From Candidatus Saccharibacteria bacterium oral taxon 488 (GTDB lineage Bacteria > Patescibacteriota > Saccharimonadia > Saccharimonadales > Saccharimonadaceae), in assembly GCA_010202465.1 (NCBI GenBank), contig CP047919.1, positions 558,001-622,000 of the forward strand: a stretch of DNA of 64,000 bases, written 5' to 3'. Positions 1 to 8,525 of the stretch are shown piece by piece; the first letter of the stretch is position 1; each line of letters starts with the position of its first letter. The notes under the pieces are model-generated. The model ran no database searches and was not told the origin of the DNA. It saw only the letters and a program-made list of their open reading frames with translations. The position numbers were made by a program, and so were the translations under genes.

Positions 1-3000
1 CTGGCACCAGCTGCGTTAGTGGCTGGGCCTGCTCACTGAGGTATGTTTCATACGCATCGAGCGGGTGCGCCGAAATATACAGCCCCATCAGCTCGCGCTC
101 CCACATCAGCCGCTCTTTGTTGGTGTGTTTGGCCGGCGCCGGCTGTAGCTGCATCGTTGGCTGAACATCAGCCGACTCATCACCAAGCATACCAAACAGG
201 TCAGTCTGCCCCGACGCGGCCTCTTTCTGAGTCTTTTGAGCAAAGGCGACAATGGTATCAAGATTAAATAATAAATCAGACCGATCACCAAAGCTATCAA
301 AGGCACCAGTTTTGATCAGCGACTCCCAAGCCTTGCGGTTAAACTTGCTGGTCGACACTCGCTTGGCAAAATCTTCGACCGACTTGAACGGGCCATCAGC
401 CTCGCGAGCACGAATAATTTCTTCCACCGCGCCGACACCGACGCCCTTGACCGCTGCCATACCAAAACGAATCTTCTTTTCACCAGGCACCACCGCGAAC
501 TCGACAAATGACTCATTAACATCCGGGTTAAGCACTTCAATGCCCATGTGCTTACACTCGGTCATCTCGATGGCCAGGCGCTCGGTGTCGTCCTGATCAC
601 TGGTCATCAGCGCCGCCATGAAAGCGTCAGGGTAATGCGCCTTGAGATACGCCGTCCAATAGGCGATCAAGCCATAACACGCCGCGTGACTCTTATTGAA
701 ACAGTAGTTAGCAAATTCTTCCAATGCATCCCAAAACTGCTCAGCGATTTCCTTAGTCGCACCACCAACCTTGACCGCGCCTTCGACAAACTCTGGCTTG
801 ACCTTTTTCATCAGGTCAATTTTCTTTTTACCGACTGCCTTACGCAGGGTGTCGGCTTGGCCACCGGTAAAGCCACACCACTCTTTGGAAATCTGCATAA
901 ACTGCTCCTGATAGACCAAGATGCCGTACGTATTCTTCAGCGAGTTTTCCATACCGGGGTGCAAGTAGGTGATTTCTTCTTCGCCGTGCTTGCGCTTGAT
1001 GAATGAGTCGATAAACTGCATCGGCCCCGGGCGGTACAACGCCACCATGGCGATGATGTCTTCAAAGACACTCGGCTTGAGATCGCGCAGGTACCGCTTC
1101 ATGCCAGCCGATTCCAACTGGAACACGCCAGTGGTGTCGCCGCGCTGGAATAATTTGTAGGTTTCTTCATCATCCAGCGGCAGTGTTGATAAATCAATAT
1201 CCGTTTTGTAGACTTTACGAATAATACGCAGGGCGTTGTTGATGATGGACAAGTTAGACAGACCCAAAAAGTCCATCTTCAGCAGCCCAAGCTCTTCCAC
1301 CGGGCCCATCGGATACTGCGTTGCCACCACGCCCTTTTGCGCCATCTCGAGCGGCACGTATTTCACCAAATCATCCGGCGCAATCACCACGCCGGCGGCA
1401 TGCACACCGTGCGAACGAATCGTTCCTTCCAGCTGCGACGCAAAGTCATAAACCGTTTTGGCAGTCGGGTTGGTTTCGTATTCTTTTTTAAGGTCAGGAT
1501 CTTCCTCGAGCGACTTTTTGATAGGCACATGCCGGCCCTGAACGGGCGGTGGAATGAGCTTGGCCAGCCGGTCCGACTCGCCATATGGTACCTGCAGCAC
1601 CCGCGCCACGTCACGCACCGAAGCACGCGCCGCCATGGTACCAAAGGTACAGATGTTAGCCACTCGTTCTGGGCCATATTTCTTGGCACAATATTCAATC
1701 ACCTCACCGCGGCGGGTGTCTTGAATGTCGATATCGATGTCGGGCATGGAAATACGATCCGGGTTAAGGAAGCGCTCAAACAGCAGGTCATAATGCAGCG
1801 GATCAAGGTCGGTGATGTTTAGAGCATAGGCGATGATAGAGCCAGCTGCTGAGCCACGCCCCGGGCCAAAAATAATTCCTTGAGATTTGCCCCAGTTGAT
1901 AAAGTCCTGGACGATCAAAAAGTAGCCGTTATAGCCCATGTTGTCGAGCACGCCGAATTCCATATCTAGTCGCTCTAGCTGCGCCTCTGATAACTTGGCT
2001 CGCAGCTGATCATTTGGCAGCTTCTTTGCATCCTCCAGCTTCATACCAGCATACCGTGCTGCCATACCGCTATACACTAGGTGATCCAGATATTCTTTCT
2101 CGGACTCACCGTTTGGCGTTGGGAATTTCGGGATGAGAATATCACCAAGTTTAATTTCTACGTCGCACCGATCGGCGATGGCTTTGGTATTGGCAATTGC
2201 CTGCGGATTGGTGGTTTGCCACCGCGAAATGATGTCTTCTGGTGTGGTCAAATGCAGCTCAAAGTCCTTCAAGCTCATCCGCTTTTCATCACTCAAATAT
2301 GCGCCGGTACCAACGCATAGCAGAATCTCATGTGCCTCTTGGTCTTCGTGATTGAGGTAATGGCCGTCGCTGGTCACCACACAGGGAATGTCTAGTTCCT
2401 CGCTGATGCGCTCGATGTAATCATTGACTTTTTTCTGCTCCGGCCAGTGACTGCGCGCCTCGGGATGACCGTGATCTTGTAGCTCCATGTAGTAGCGATC
2501 ACCAAACACCGACTTGTACCAGCCAGCGATTTCCTTGGCCTTTTCATAATCATCATTGCGCAAATTCTCACCCAGCTCACCACCGATACAACCAGACATA
2601 CAGATGATGCCTTCGTTGTATTGCTCCAGTAGCTCGTGGTCAATGCGCGGCTTGTAATAGACACCTTCGAGGTTAGCGATGGTGCTGAGCTGCATCAGAT
2701 TTTGATAGCCCTTGTGATTCATGGCCAGTAGCGTCAGGTGATAGCGTGCCTTGTCCTTAGCTGGGTCGCGGTCATGACGAGTGCGGGCTGCCACATAGGT
2801 TTCGATACCGATGATTGGCTTGATACCAACATTCTTGGCTGCTTTATAAAACTCAATCGCGCCCGACATCGTGCCGTGGTCAGTAATGGCACAGGCCTCC
2901 ATACCCAGCTCCTTCACCCGCGCCACCATGTCAGGAATTTTAGTCAGCCCATCCAGAAGCGAATGGTGGGTGTGATTGTGTAGGTGTACGTAATCAGACG

Positions 3001-3052
3001 GCTGCAACGCGGCCGCGGCTTGGACTGAAGCTGTCGTATGTTTGGTAGCCAT
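1..3052 (-). CDS. dnaE: DNA polymerase III alpha subunit, copy 1 (3' end beyond window)
   Basis: Replicative DNA polymerase (C family). This copy reads as one open frame of about 1017 codons from the ATG at 3052 to the left edge. The N-terminus is a PHP domain (HLHNHTHHSLLDG, then AITDHG). The polymerase active-site motif [18 protein letters not shown] lies near 1745. The C-terminal OB-fold region lies outside the window but is visible in the damaged copy 2. A Shine-Dalgarno AAGGAGG sits 11 nt before the ATG, and a TATACT-like -10 box is at 3102-3097, so this gene has a leader. Copy 1 should be taken as the true sequence over copy 2. Confidence 0.95.
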   Translation of the reverse strand, partial: MATKHTTASVQAAAALQPSDYVHLHNHTHHSLLDGLTKIPDMVARVKELGMEACAITDHGTMSGAIEFYKAAKNVGIKPIIGIETYVAARTRHDRDPAKDKARYHLTLLAMNHKGYQNLMQLSTIANLEGVYYKPRIDHELLEQYNEGIICMSGCIGGELGENLRNDDYEKAKEIAGWYKSVFGDRYYMELQDHGHPEARSHWPEQKKVNDYIERISEELDIPCVVTSDGHYLNHEDQEAHEILLCVGTGAYLSDEKRMSLKDFELHLTTPEDIISRWQTTNPQAIANTKAIADRCDVEIKLGDILIPKFPTPNGESEKEYLDHLVYSGMAARYAGMKLEDAKKLPNDQLRAKLSEAQLERLDMEFGVLDNMGYNGYFLIVQDFINWGKSQGIIFGPGRGSAAGSIIAYALNITDLDPLHYDLLFERFLNPDRISMPDIDIDIQDTRRGEVIEYCAKKYGPERVANICTFGTMAARASVRDVARVLQVPYGESDRLAKLIPPPVQGRHVPIKKSLEEDPDLKKEYETNPTAKTVYDFASQLEGTIRSHGVHAAGVVIAPDDLVKYVPLEMAQKGVVATQYPMGPVEELGLLKMDFLGLSNLSIINNALRIIRKVYKTDIDLSTLPLDDEETYKLFQRGDTTGVFQLESAGMKRYLRDLKPSVFEDIIAMVALYRPGPMQFIDSFIKRKHGEEEITYLHPGMENSLKNTYGILVYQEQFMQISKEWCGFTGGQADTLRKAVGKKKIDLMKKVKPEFVEGAVKVGGATKEIAEQFWDALEEFANYCFNKSHAACYGLIAYWTAYLKAHYPDAFMAALMTSDQDDTERLAIEMTECKHMGIEVLNPDVNESFVEFAVVPGEKKIRFGMAAVKGVGVGAVEEIIRAREADGPFKSVEDFAKRVSTSKFNRKAWESLIKTGAFDSFGDRSDLLFNLDTIVAFAQKTQKEAASGQTDLFGMLGDESADVQPTMQLQPAPAKHTNKERLMWERELMGLYISAHPLDAYETYLSEQAQPLTQLVP

Positions 3053-3107
3053 TATCTATCACGCCTCCTTGGGCGCCACCTCCTCTTTCTCCACCAAGTA
3101 TAGCATG

Positions 3108-3452
3108 TTAGCGCCGGCGCTGCATGGTATCAATCAACTGATTGAGAAAATCCGCCAGCGCTGGAAAGACGTCGGCAAACCGCCCCAGCAGCCAAGCCGA
3201 CACCATGATCAACACCGTCACACCCACGAGGCTACCCATGCCAAAGAAAAAGCCGCGCCAAAAGTTTATCCAATAGATTTGCCGCCGCGATCGATGAAAA
3301 TCAAAAAACAAGTCTTCAATCATTGCTTGCCGAGCGCCGTTTTCATTGTCACGCTTGATGCGATGAATGGCTCGGCGGGCTACCGAGGGACGTGGGTCGG
3401 CGGCCTTCTTGTCCTCATGGCCACTTTCTCTTGACGATTTAGTTGGCGCCAT
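3108..3452 (-). CDS. Small single-pass membrane protein (DUF5665-like), copy 1
   Basis: A protein of 114 residues from ATG 3452; a TTG at 3461 in the same frame is the alternative start. The first half is basic and charged. One clear membrane segment follows (around FFFGMGSLVGVTVLIMVSAW), then a short tail ending in RRR. The overall plan and the W-x-x-F-x-RG sequence before the membrane segment recall the DUF5665 family, recognised by eye only. The start overlaps the 3' end of galU by 14 bp, so it is the last gene of the leftward gatC operon. The function is unknown. Confidence 0.7.
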   Translation of the reverse strand: MAPTKSSRESGHEDKKAADPRPSVARRAIHRIKRDNENGARQAMIEDLFFDFHRSRRQIYWINFWRGFFFGMGSLVGVTVLIMVSAWLLGRFADVFPALADFLNQLIDTMQRRR

Positions 3453-4347
3453 TTTCCTCAAGCCGCTTGACTAGATATTCACGAAGGCTCGCACCAAGCT
3501 TCGGATCACGCATGCCAAAATCGATCACTGTCTTGAGATACTCTAGCTTGTCGCCAGTGTCATAGTACATGCCATTGGTAATTTCCACGCCATAAAAACT
3601 ATGGCCGTCATCAATCATACTCTGCATAATCGGCTGCACTGTAAATTCGCCGTGACCATCAAACGCATGTTTGGCCTTATCGAGATAGGTAAAGAACTCG
3701 CCCGGCAGCAGATAGCTACTGACACTCGCGAGATCGGATGGGGCATTAGCTTTGCCTGGTTTTTCAACAATGTTCGTCATCTTGATCACACCGTCAGCAA
3801 CCTGCTCACCGTTAACCACGCCGTAGCGATCAAATTCAGCATCATCAATAATCTTCTTGCACGATAGCACCGCGCCGTCTAATTTTTGCGCCGCAGTGAT
3901 CATCTGGCGAAATCGGCTAGGGCTAGCAGCGATAAAGTCATCCGCAAACGTATAAATAACCGGCTCATCACCATTGATCAAATGTGCGGCGCAGGTCAAC
4001 GGCGTGGCATTGCCGTACGGGCCTTTCTGGCGGATATAGACAAAGTTAGCCATTTCTGACAAATTATTCACGATGTCAATCAGTGGCTGCTTCTTGGCGC
4101 CGCCCGCCCGCAGATTGACTAGCAGCTCCTCGTTCGGCCTGTCAAAATGATCCTCAATTGCTCGTTTGTTGGCGCTACCGATGATAATGATATCTTTGAT
4201 GCCGGCCTCGACTAATTCCTCGACGACGTATTGGATAATCGGCTTGTCGATCAGCGGCATCATTTCTTTTGGCATGGCCTTGGTCTGCGGCAAGAACCGC
4301 GTACCGAAGCCGGCGGCAGCGATGATAGCCTTGGTTGGTTTTTTCAT
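3439..4347 (-). CDS. galU: UTP-glucose-1-phosphate uridylyltransferase, copy 1
   Basis: Makes UDP-glucose from UTP and glucose-1-phosphate, a precursor for surface glycans. 302 residues is the normal bacterial GalU length. The nucleotidyltransferase signature (AAAGFGTRFLPQTKAMPKE) is at residues 10-28, and FADDFI is the metal-binding region. The ATG overlaps the stop of the NUDIX gene by 4 bp, which suggests translational coupling. The gene is intact in both repeat copies. Confidence 0.95.
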   Translation of the reverse strand: MKKPTKAIIAAAGFGTRFLPQTKAMPKEMMPLIDKPIIQYVVEELVEAGIKDIIIIGSANKRAIEDHFDRPNEELLVNLRAGGAKKQPLIDIVNNLSEMANFVYIRQKGPYGNATPLTCAAHLINGDEPVIYTFADDFIAASPSRFRQMITAAQKLDGAVLSCKKIIDDAEFDRYGVVNGEQVADGVIKMTNIVEKPGKANAPSDLASVSSYLLPGEFFTYLDKAKHAFDGHGEFTVQPIMQSMIDDGHSFYGVEITNGMYYDTGDKLEYLKTVIDFGMRDPKLGASLREYLVKRLEENGAN

Positions 4348-4916
4348 GATAGTTCCTCCTGTCGTAGGTTATCTAAATAATCAAACAAAAGCGCGAATGG
4401 CCCTGTCACACATAAATTACCCGCCCGAGCGATAGCAAACAACTCTGCCGCTGAAACAAACCGTAGTTCAGCGCCCTGGCTACTTTCAGCTTCATCAAGG
4501 TGAATTGTATCCTCATTGTACACGCAATCAGTCGCCAAGTACACTGCAATCTTGATGTTAATGTACGGGCCCTCATAACATTCACCAATATATTCAAAGT
4601 GCCCCGGTGTACAACCAGTCTCTTCCACTAGCTCACGCCGCGCCACTGTTTCTACTGATTCGCCCGGCTCCCCGTCACCACCGGGAAAATCATAGAGCCA
4701 CCTCTCTGGGCCAGCTCGAAACTGATAGGTCATAGCGATCTTGTTATCCGTCGTCACTGCCACCACCAACACTGACACTAACTCCTCAGAAAAGAAGGTT
4801 GTAAACTCATGCTGCTCACCATCCTCTGTTTGATACCGCTTGATGACGGCCGAACACTTGAACGCCTCGCCGACTGTTTGCGTGGTGGTTGGTTGAATAC
4901 GTGTGAATGTTTTCAT
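4344..4916 (-). CDS. NUDIX hydrolase, copy 1
   Basis: 190-residue NUDIX hydrolase. The full Nudix box G-x5-E-x7-REUxEExGU is present: G80, E86, and R94-E95-L-V-E98-E99-T-G101. The preceding VVAVT...YQFRAGPERWLYDFPGG region resembles ADP-ribose/nucleoside-diphosphate-sugar pyrophosphatases, so it may act on a sugar nucleotide; the substrate cannot be fixed by eye. It starts 1 bp after gatB ends and overlaps galU by 4 bp. The position beside galU fits housekeeping of nucleotide sugars. Confidence 0.9.
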   Translation of the reverse strand: MKTFTRIQPTTTQTVGEAFKCSAVIKRYQTEDGEQHEFTTFFSEELVSVLVVAVTTDNKIAMTYQFRAGPERWLYDFPGGDGEPGESVETVARRELVEETGCTPGHFEYIGECYEGPYINIKIAVYLATDCVYNEDTIHLDEAESSQGAELRFVSAAELFAIARAGNLCVTGPFALLFDYLDNLRQEELS

Positions 4917-4917
4917 G

Positions 4918-6420
4918 CTATAGCCGCTCCCGAATTAGTTTTTGTGCCAAGCTTGGATTGGCCTGACCCTTAGAACGCTTCATGACTTGACCGACGAGAT
5001 AGCCGATGGCTTTGTCTTTGCCCGAGCGAATATCAGCGATGGATGCCACCGAGGCTGGGTCATTCAATACTTCGTCAACGATGGCTGCGATCACCCCCTC
5101 GTCAGACACCTGCAGCAAGTTCTTGATTTGAGCAATCTCACGCGGCCCCTGTTTGAGATATTGTCGGTCGAATAGACTAAGGAAAATCTCTTTGCCACCA
5201 GTTGAACTGACCTCGTCATCCTCAACAAGCAGTGATAACTCCGTCAACCGACGCGGCCCAACATGACCCTCATTGATGAGATCCATATCAATTAGATCCT
5301 CCGGCGTCGAGGCAAACCAGTTAAAGATCCGCTTGACCAGCCGCTGATATTTTATCTTGTCAACTCCTAGCTCATCAAGGACAGCCTGCTCGTTATGTAC
5401 CGTCAGCGTCTTGATAGCATCAAGCAATATCGCGAGCGGCTGATGGCCGAGTATCGTCGTAATCACCGAATGATCCAACCCCAGATCAGCCCAACGCTCT
5501 CGGCACTCGCCCGGCATCAGTGGCATATGTTCCTGCATACTAGCGATTTCCTCGTCAGTCAACACAATCGGCGGAATGTCCGGATCAGGCATGTAGCGGT
5601 AATCCTGCGCGTCCTCTTTCGAGCGCTGTGGAGTGGTGACTTGCTTGTCATCACTCCAGCCGCGGGTTTCCTGAGCTACCTGTTCACCACGCTCCAATAG
5701 GTCAACTTGGCGCTTGAACTCGTACTCAGCGGCACGCTCCACGCTACGGAAAGAGTTGAGGTTTTTGACTTCGGCGCGCTTGCCGAGTTCGGTCGCTCCT
5801 TTCTTGGCCACCGAAATATTGACATCAAACCGCATATTGCCGTGATACAAATCACCGTGCGTCACACCTGCGTAGACCATCAATTTGTGCAACTCCGAAG
5901 CGTACGCTTTGGCCTCCTCGGCAGAATGAATATCCGGTTCAGAAACGATTTCAATCAGCGGCGTACCAGCGCGGTTGAGGTCGACCAACGAGTACCCGTC
6001 GTGGTGCGTCAATTTGCCAGCATCCTCTTCCATGTGCGCGTGATGAATTCGCACTCGTTTGAGCGAACCGTCTTCTAGTGGCGCGTCAACATAGCCAGCC
6101 AAGATGATCGGCTGGTACATCTGCGAGGTTTGATAGCCCTTTGGCAGGTCAGGGTAGAAATAATGCTTGCGATCAAACCGGCTAACGCGGGCAATCGGCG
6201 CATTCAACGCCTTGCCAGCACGCACCGCCAGCTCGACAGCGTGTTTATTCAGCACCGGCAGCATTCCTGGCAGGCCAAAGTCAATCTCGTGCGTTTTTTC
6301 GTTCGGCTCAGCGTCGCGAGCGTCGTTATCAGCCGGGCTAAACAGCTTAGTTTTGGTCGCCAGCTGGACGTGGCACTCGATACCAATGGTCATTTCATAT
6401 TCATCATATACACTCATCAT
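4918..6420 (-). CDS. gatB: Asp-tRNA(Asn)/Glu-tRNA(Gln) amidotransferase subunit B, copy 1
   Basis: The GatCAB subunit that binds the mischarged tRNA and activates it before amide transfer. 500 residues, full length. The N-terminal GatB catalytic core (TIGIECHVQLATKTKLFS, GLPGMLPVLN, HYFYPDLPKGYQTSQ) is followed by the helical and YqeY-like tail (residues about 350-500, ending [11 protein letters not shown]). The start overlaps the upstream TM protein by 4 bp. All three gat genes lie in one operon, interrupted by that protein. Copy 2 has a one-base deletion near 19880 that truncates the frame. Confidence 0.97.
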   Translation of the reverse strand: MMSVYDEYEMTIGIECHVQLATKTKLFSPADNDARDAEPNEKTHEIDFGLPGMLPVLNKHAVELAVRAGKALNAPIARVSRFDRKHYFYPDLPKGYQTSQMYQPIILAGYVDAPLEDGSLKRVRIHHAHMEEDAGKLTHHDGYSLVDLNRAGTPLIEIVSEPDIHSAEEAKAYASELHKLMVYAGVTHGDLYHGNMRFDVNISVAKKGATELGKRAEVKNLNSFRSVERAAEYEFKRQVDLLERGEQVAQETRGWSDDKQVTTPQRSKEDAQDYRYMPDPDIPPIVLTDEEIASMQEHMPLMPGECRERWADLGLDHSVITTILGHQPLAILLDAIKTLTVHNEQAVLDELGVDKIKYQRLVKRIFNWFASTPEDLIDMDLINEGHVGPRRLTELSLLVEDDEVSSTGGKEIFLSLFDRQYLKQGPREIAQIKNLLQVSDEGVIAAIVDEVLNDPASVASIADIRSGKDKAIGYLVGQVMKRSKGQANPSLAQKLIRERL

Positions 6421-6836
6421 AACGCTCCCAAATCTTTTAATGCTTGCTCAAATGCGGCCATTGCCCGCTTGAATGTCTGGGTGGTGATGGTGACTCGACT
6501 TTCGTGGGCAATTTGATTACGCAGTTTATGTGCCGACCAAATCGCGTCCTCATGTGTCCACAGACCACGCCGCGCCTTGAGTCGTTCACCCATCGTCGTG
6601 CCGCTAACGCCATATTCGCGCATCGCCCGGTCGAGCAGCTTGTCAGCTTTGATAATCGCCATTTGCAGACTGTCGGGGTTGTTTGTATCAGCCACACGCT
6701 GCACCGCCTGCCAGACTCTTCGGTATAGTTCCCGGTCGAGCTTCTCTGTTCGCTTCGACGTCAACTGAATAAACAGCATCAATAGGCCACCAATCACCAG
6801 CGCCGCTACCACTAGCGCGATCAACAATCCATCCAT
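6417..6836 (-). CDS. Membrane-anchored hypothetical protein inside the gat operon, copy 1
   Basis: 139 residues with no recognised family. An N-terminal membrane helix (about residues 4-26, GLLIALVVAALVIGGLLMLF) is followed by a soluble helical, charged domain containing WTHEDAIWSAHKLRNQIAHE, reminiscent of HEPN/DUF4145-like helical folds (weak resemblance only). It overlaps gatA by 1 bp (TGATG) and gatB by 4 bp, so it is co-translated with both. Its identity in the two repeat copies supports a real gene. Function unknown. Confidence 0.75.
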   Translation of the reverse strand: MDGLLIALVVAALVIGGLLMLFIQLTSKRTEKLDRELYRRVWQAVQRVADTNNPDSLQMAIIKADKLLDRAMREYGVSGTTMGERLKARRGLWTHEDAIWSAHKLRNQIAHESRVTITTQTFKRAMAAFEQALKDLGAL

Positions 6837-8209
6837 CAGATGACCCCCACTTCCGCCGCCAGTTTCAGCAGGCTTCCGTCCGAACGGTAATTACCAACTA
6901 GCTGCACGCCGATCGGTAATCCTTCGTCATTATTTCCAGCTGGCACAGAAATTGCTGGCAGTCCGGCCAGACTGGCCGGCACGGTCATGATATCAGACAG
7001 ATACATCTTGATCGGATCACTAGTGTTCTCGCCAAGCTTGAATGCCGGCGTTGGTGCCGTCGGCGTCAGCAGCGCATCGTACTCAGTAAACAATTCCTTG
7101 AACTCGTTGATGAGCAGCGTGCGCGCTTTTTGCGCCTGCATATAATAAGCGTCAAAAAAGCCGCTCGACAACACGAAGCTACCGATCATAATCCGCCGCT
7201 TATTCTCCGTCATAAAACCTTCGTTACGGCTGCGGCCGTACAATTCCGCCAGCGTTTTTACCTCGGCCGCTCGGTGACCATAACGCACGCCATCATAGCG
7301 CGCTAGATTTGACGACAACTCTGCCGGCACAATAATATAGTACATCGCCAGCGAATATTGCATCATACTCAGACCTACTTCTTCAATTTCATAGCCCAGC
7401 TGTTTTAATTTTTCAGCATAATCAAGAGTTTTCTGGCGAACTGCCGCGTCCACATCGTCAGTCATACATTGCTTAACCAAGCCAATCTTTTTCTTTCTAA
7501 AGCCTGGCTGGTTCCGCCAAAAGTCAGGCAGCGTCGTCGTATCCTTGTCGTCGCGGCCCGCCATAATTTCCATCACCACATTAGCGTCATCAGCGTTCGT
7601 GGCGAAACAACCAATGGTGTCCGTACTCGAGGCCATGGCTACCACACCGTAACGGCTGACTGCGCCGTAGGTTGGCTTGACACCGACCACACCGTTAAAA
7701 CTGGCTGGCTGGCGAATTGACCCGCCAGTGTCGGTACCCAACGCAAACGGCACCACATCAAGCGCCGTCACCACCGCCGAGCCGCCTGACGAACCGCCGG
7801 CTACCCGAGTTTTATCCGTAGCGTTTTTGGTCGGACCAAAGGCTGAATTTTCCGTCGAACCGCCGTGAGCAAAGGCATCCAAGTTCGCCTTGCCGATGCA
7901 AATTGCGCCTTCAGCCTCTAGTTTTTCAACGGCCGTGGCCTGCAATGGTGCGTTAAAATTCTCGAGCATCTTCGAGGCAGCAGTCGTCGGCGCTCCAAAG
8001 GCCAAGAAATTGTCTTTCACCACAAACGGCACACCAGCCAGCCGGCCAGAAATCTCACCCTTATCCACCAGTTCGGCACGCTCCAGCGCCCGCTCTTCCG
8101 CTAAACTGAGTAGTGCATGGTATTCTTCAATGTCGCGCGCCCGCCGCAGTGTTTCTTTAACATTTTCGACCGCACTTTTTCCGGCAAAATCACTAATCTG
8201 GCTCATCAC
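6836..8209 (-). CDS. gatA: Asp-tRNA(Asn)/Glu-tRNA(Gln) amidotransferase subunit A, copy 1
   Basis: Glutaminase/amidase subunit of GatCAB, which releases ammonia from glutamine for transamidation. 457 residues. The amidase-signature catalytic triad is visible: K65 in VVKDN, the cis-Ser in GGSSGGSA, and the nucleophile Ser in DTGGSIRQPA. It overlaps gatC by 4 bp and the next gene by 1 bp. The window shows no asparaginyl- or glutaminyl-tRNA synthetase, so which tRNA is amidated cannot be told here. Confidence 0.97.
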   Translation of the reverse strand: MMSQISDFAGKSAVENVKETLRRARDIEEYHALLSLAEERALERAELVDKGEISGRLAGVPFVVKDNFLAFGAPTTAASKMLENFNAPLQATAVEKLEAEGAICIGKANLDAFAHGGSTENSAFGPTKNATDKTRVAGGSSGGSAVVTALDVVPFALGTDTGGSIRQPASFNGVVGVKPTYGAVSRYGVVAMASSTDTIGCFATNADDANVVMEIMAGRDDKDTTTLPDFWRNQPGFRKKKIGLVKQCMTDDVDAAVRQKTLDYAEKLKQLGYEIEEVGLSMMQYSLAMYYIIVPAELSSNLARYDGVRYGHRAAEVKTLAELYGRSRNEGFMTENKRRIMIGSFVLSSGFFDAYYMQAQKARTLLINEFKELFTEYDALLTPTAPTPAFKLGENTSDPIKMYLSDIMTVPASLAGLPAISVPAGNNDEGLPIGVQLVGNYRSDGSLLKLAAEVGVI

Positions 8210-8493
8210 AGCACCTGCGGCACTTTCACTTGATTGTTCTGCTTTTCAGGCGCCAGCTCAAGCAACTCGTCTCGAGAAATCCCTGACTGGACCTCATCTT
8301 CGCGCCAGACATTCGCCAGCCCCGTTACTTGATAGGTCGGCTCTACGCCAGCTGTGTCAAGCTTACTCAGCTGCTCAATGTAGCTAATTATGTTTTCCAA
8401 ATCCTGGCGCAGTCCATCAACTTCATCATCGGCTAATGCCAGACTACTCAAACTCGCCAGGTGCTGAATGTCACTGGTAGAAATAGTTGTCAT
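8206..8493 (-). CDS. gatC: Asp-tRNA(Asn)/Glu-tRNA(Gln) amidotransferase subunit C, copy 1
   Basis: Small belt subunit that holds GatA and GatB together. 95 residues, normal length, with the typical start (ISTSDIQHLASLSSLALAD) and the ...YIEQLSKLDT...P helix. First gene of the operon gatC-gatA-TM protein-gatB-NUDIX-galU-DUF5665. A TATAAT box ends 7 nt before the ATG and there is no Shine-Dalgarno site, so the mRNA is probably leaderless. Confidence 0.95.
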   Translation of the reverse strand: MTTISTSDIQHLASLSSLALADDEVDGLRQDLENIISYIEQLSKLDTAGVEPTYQVTGLANVWREDEVQSGISRDELLELAPEKQNNQVKVPQVL

Positions 8494-8500
8494 GCAGTTT

Positions 8501-8506
8501 ATTATA
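8501..8506 (-). promoter_or_regulatory. -10 box of gatC, copy 1 (leaderless)
   Basis: TATAAT on the minus strand, 7 nt before the gatC ATG, in the 32-bp gap after the pilin-like gene. A start site at the usual distance would fall on or next to the ATG. No good -35 hexamer is seen. The copy 2 equivalent is 23284-23289. Confidence 0.7.
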
Positions 8507-8525
8507 GCACTGTCTCGAGGAAAAT

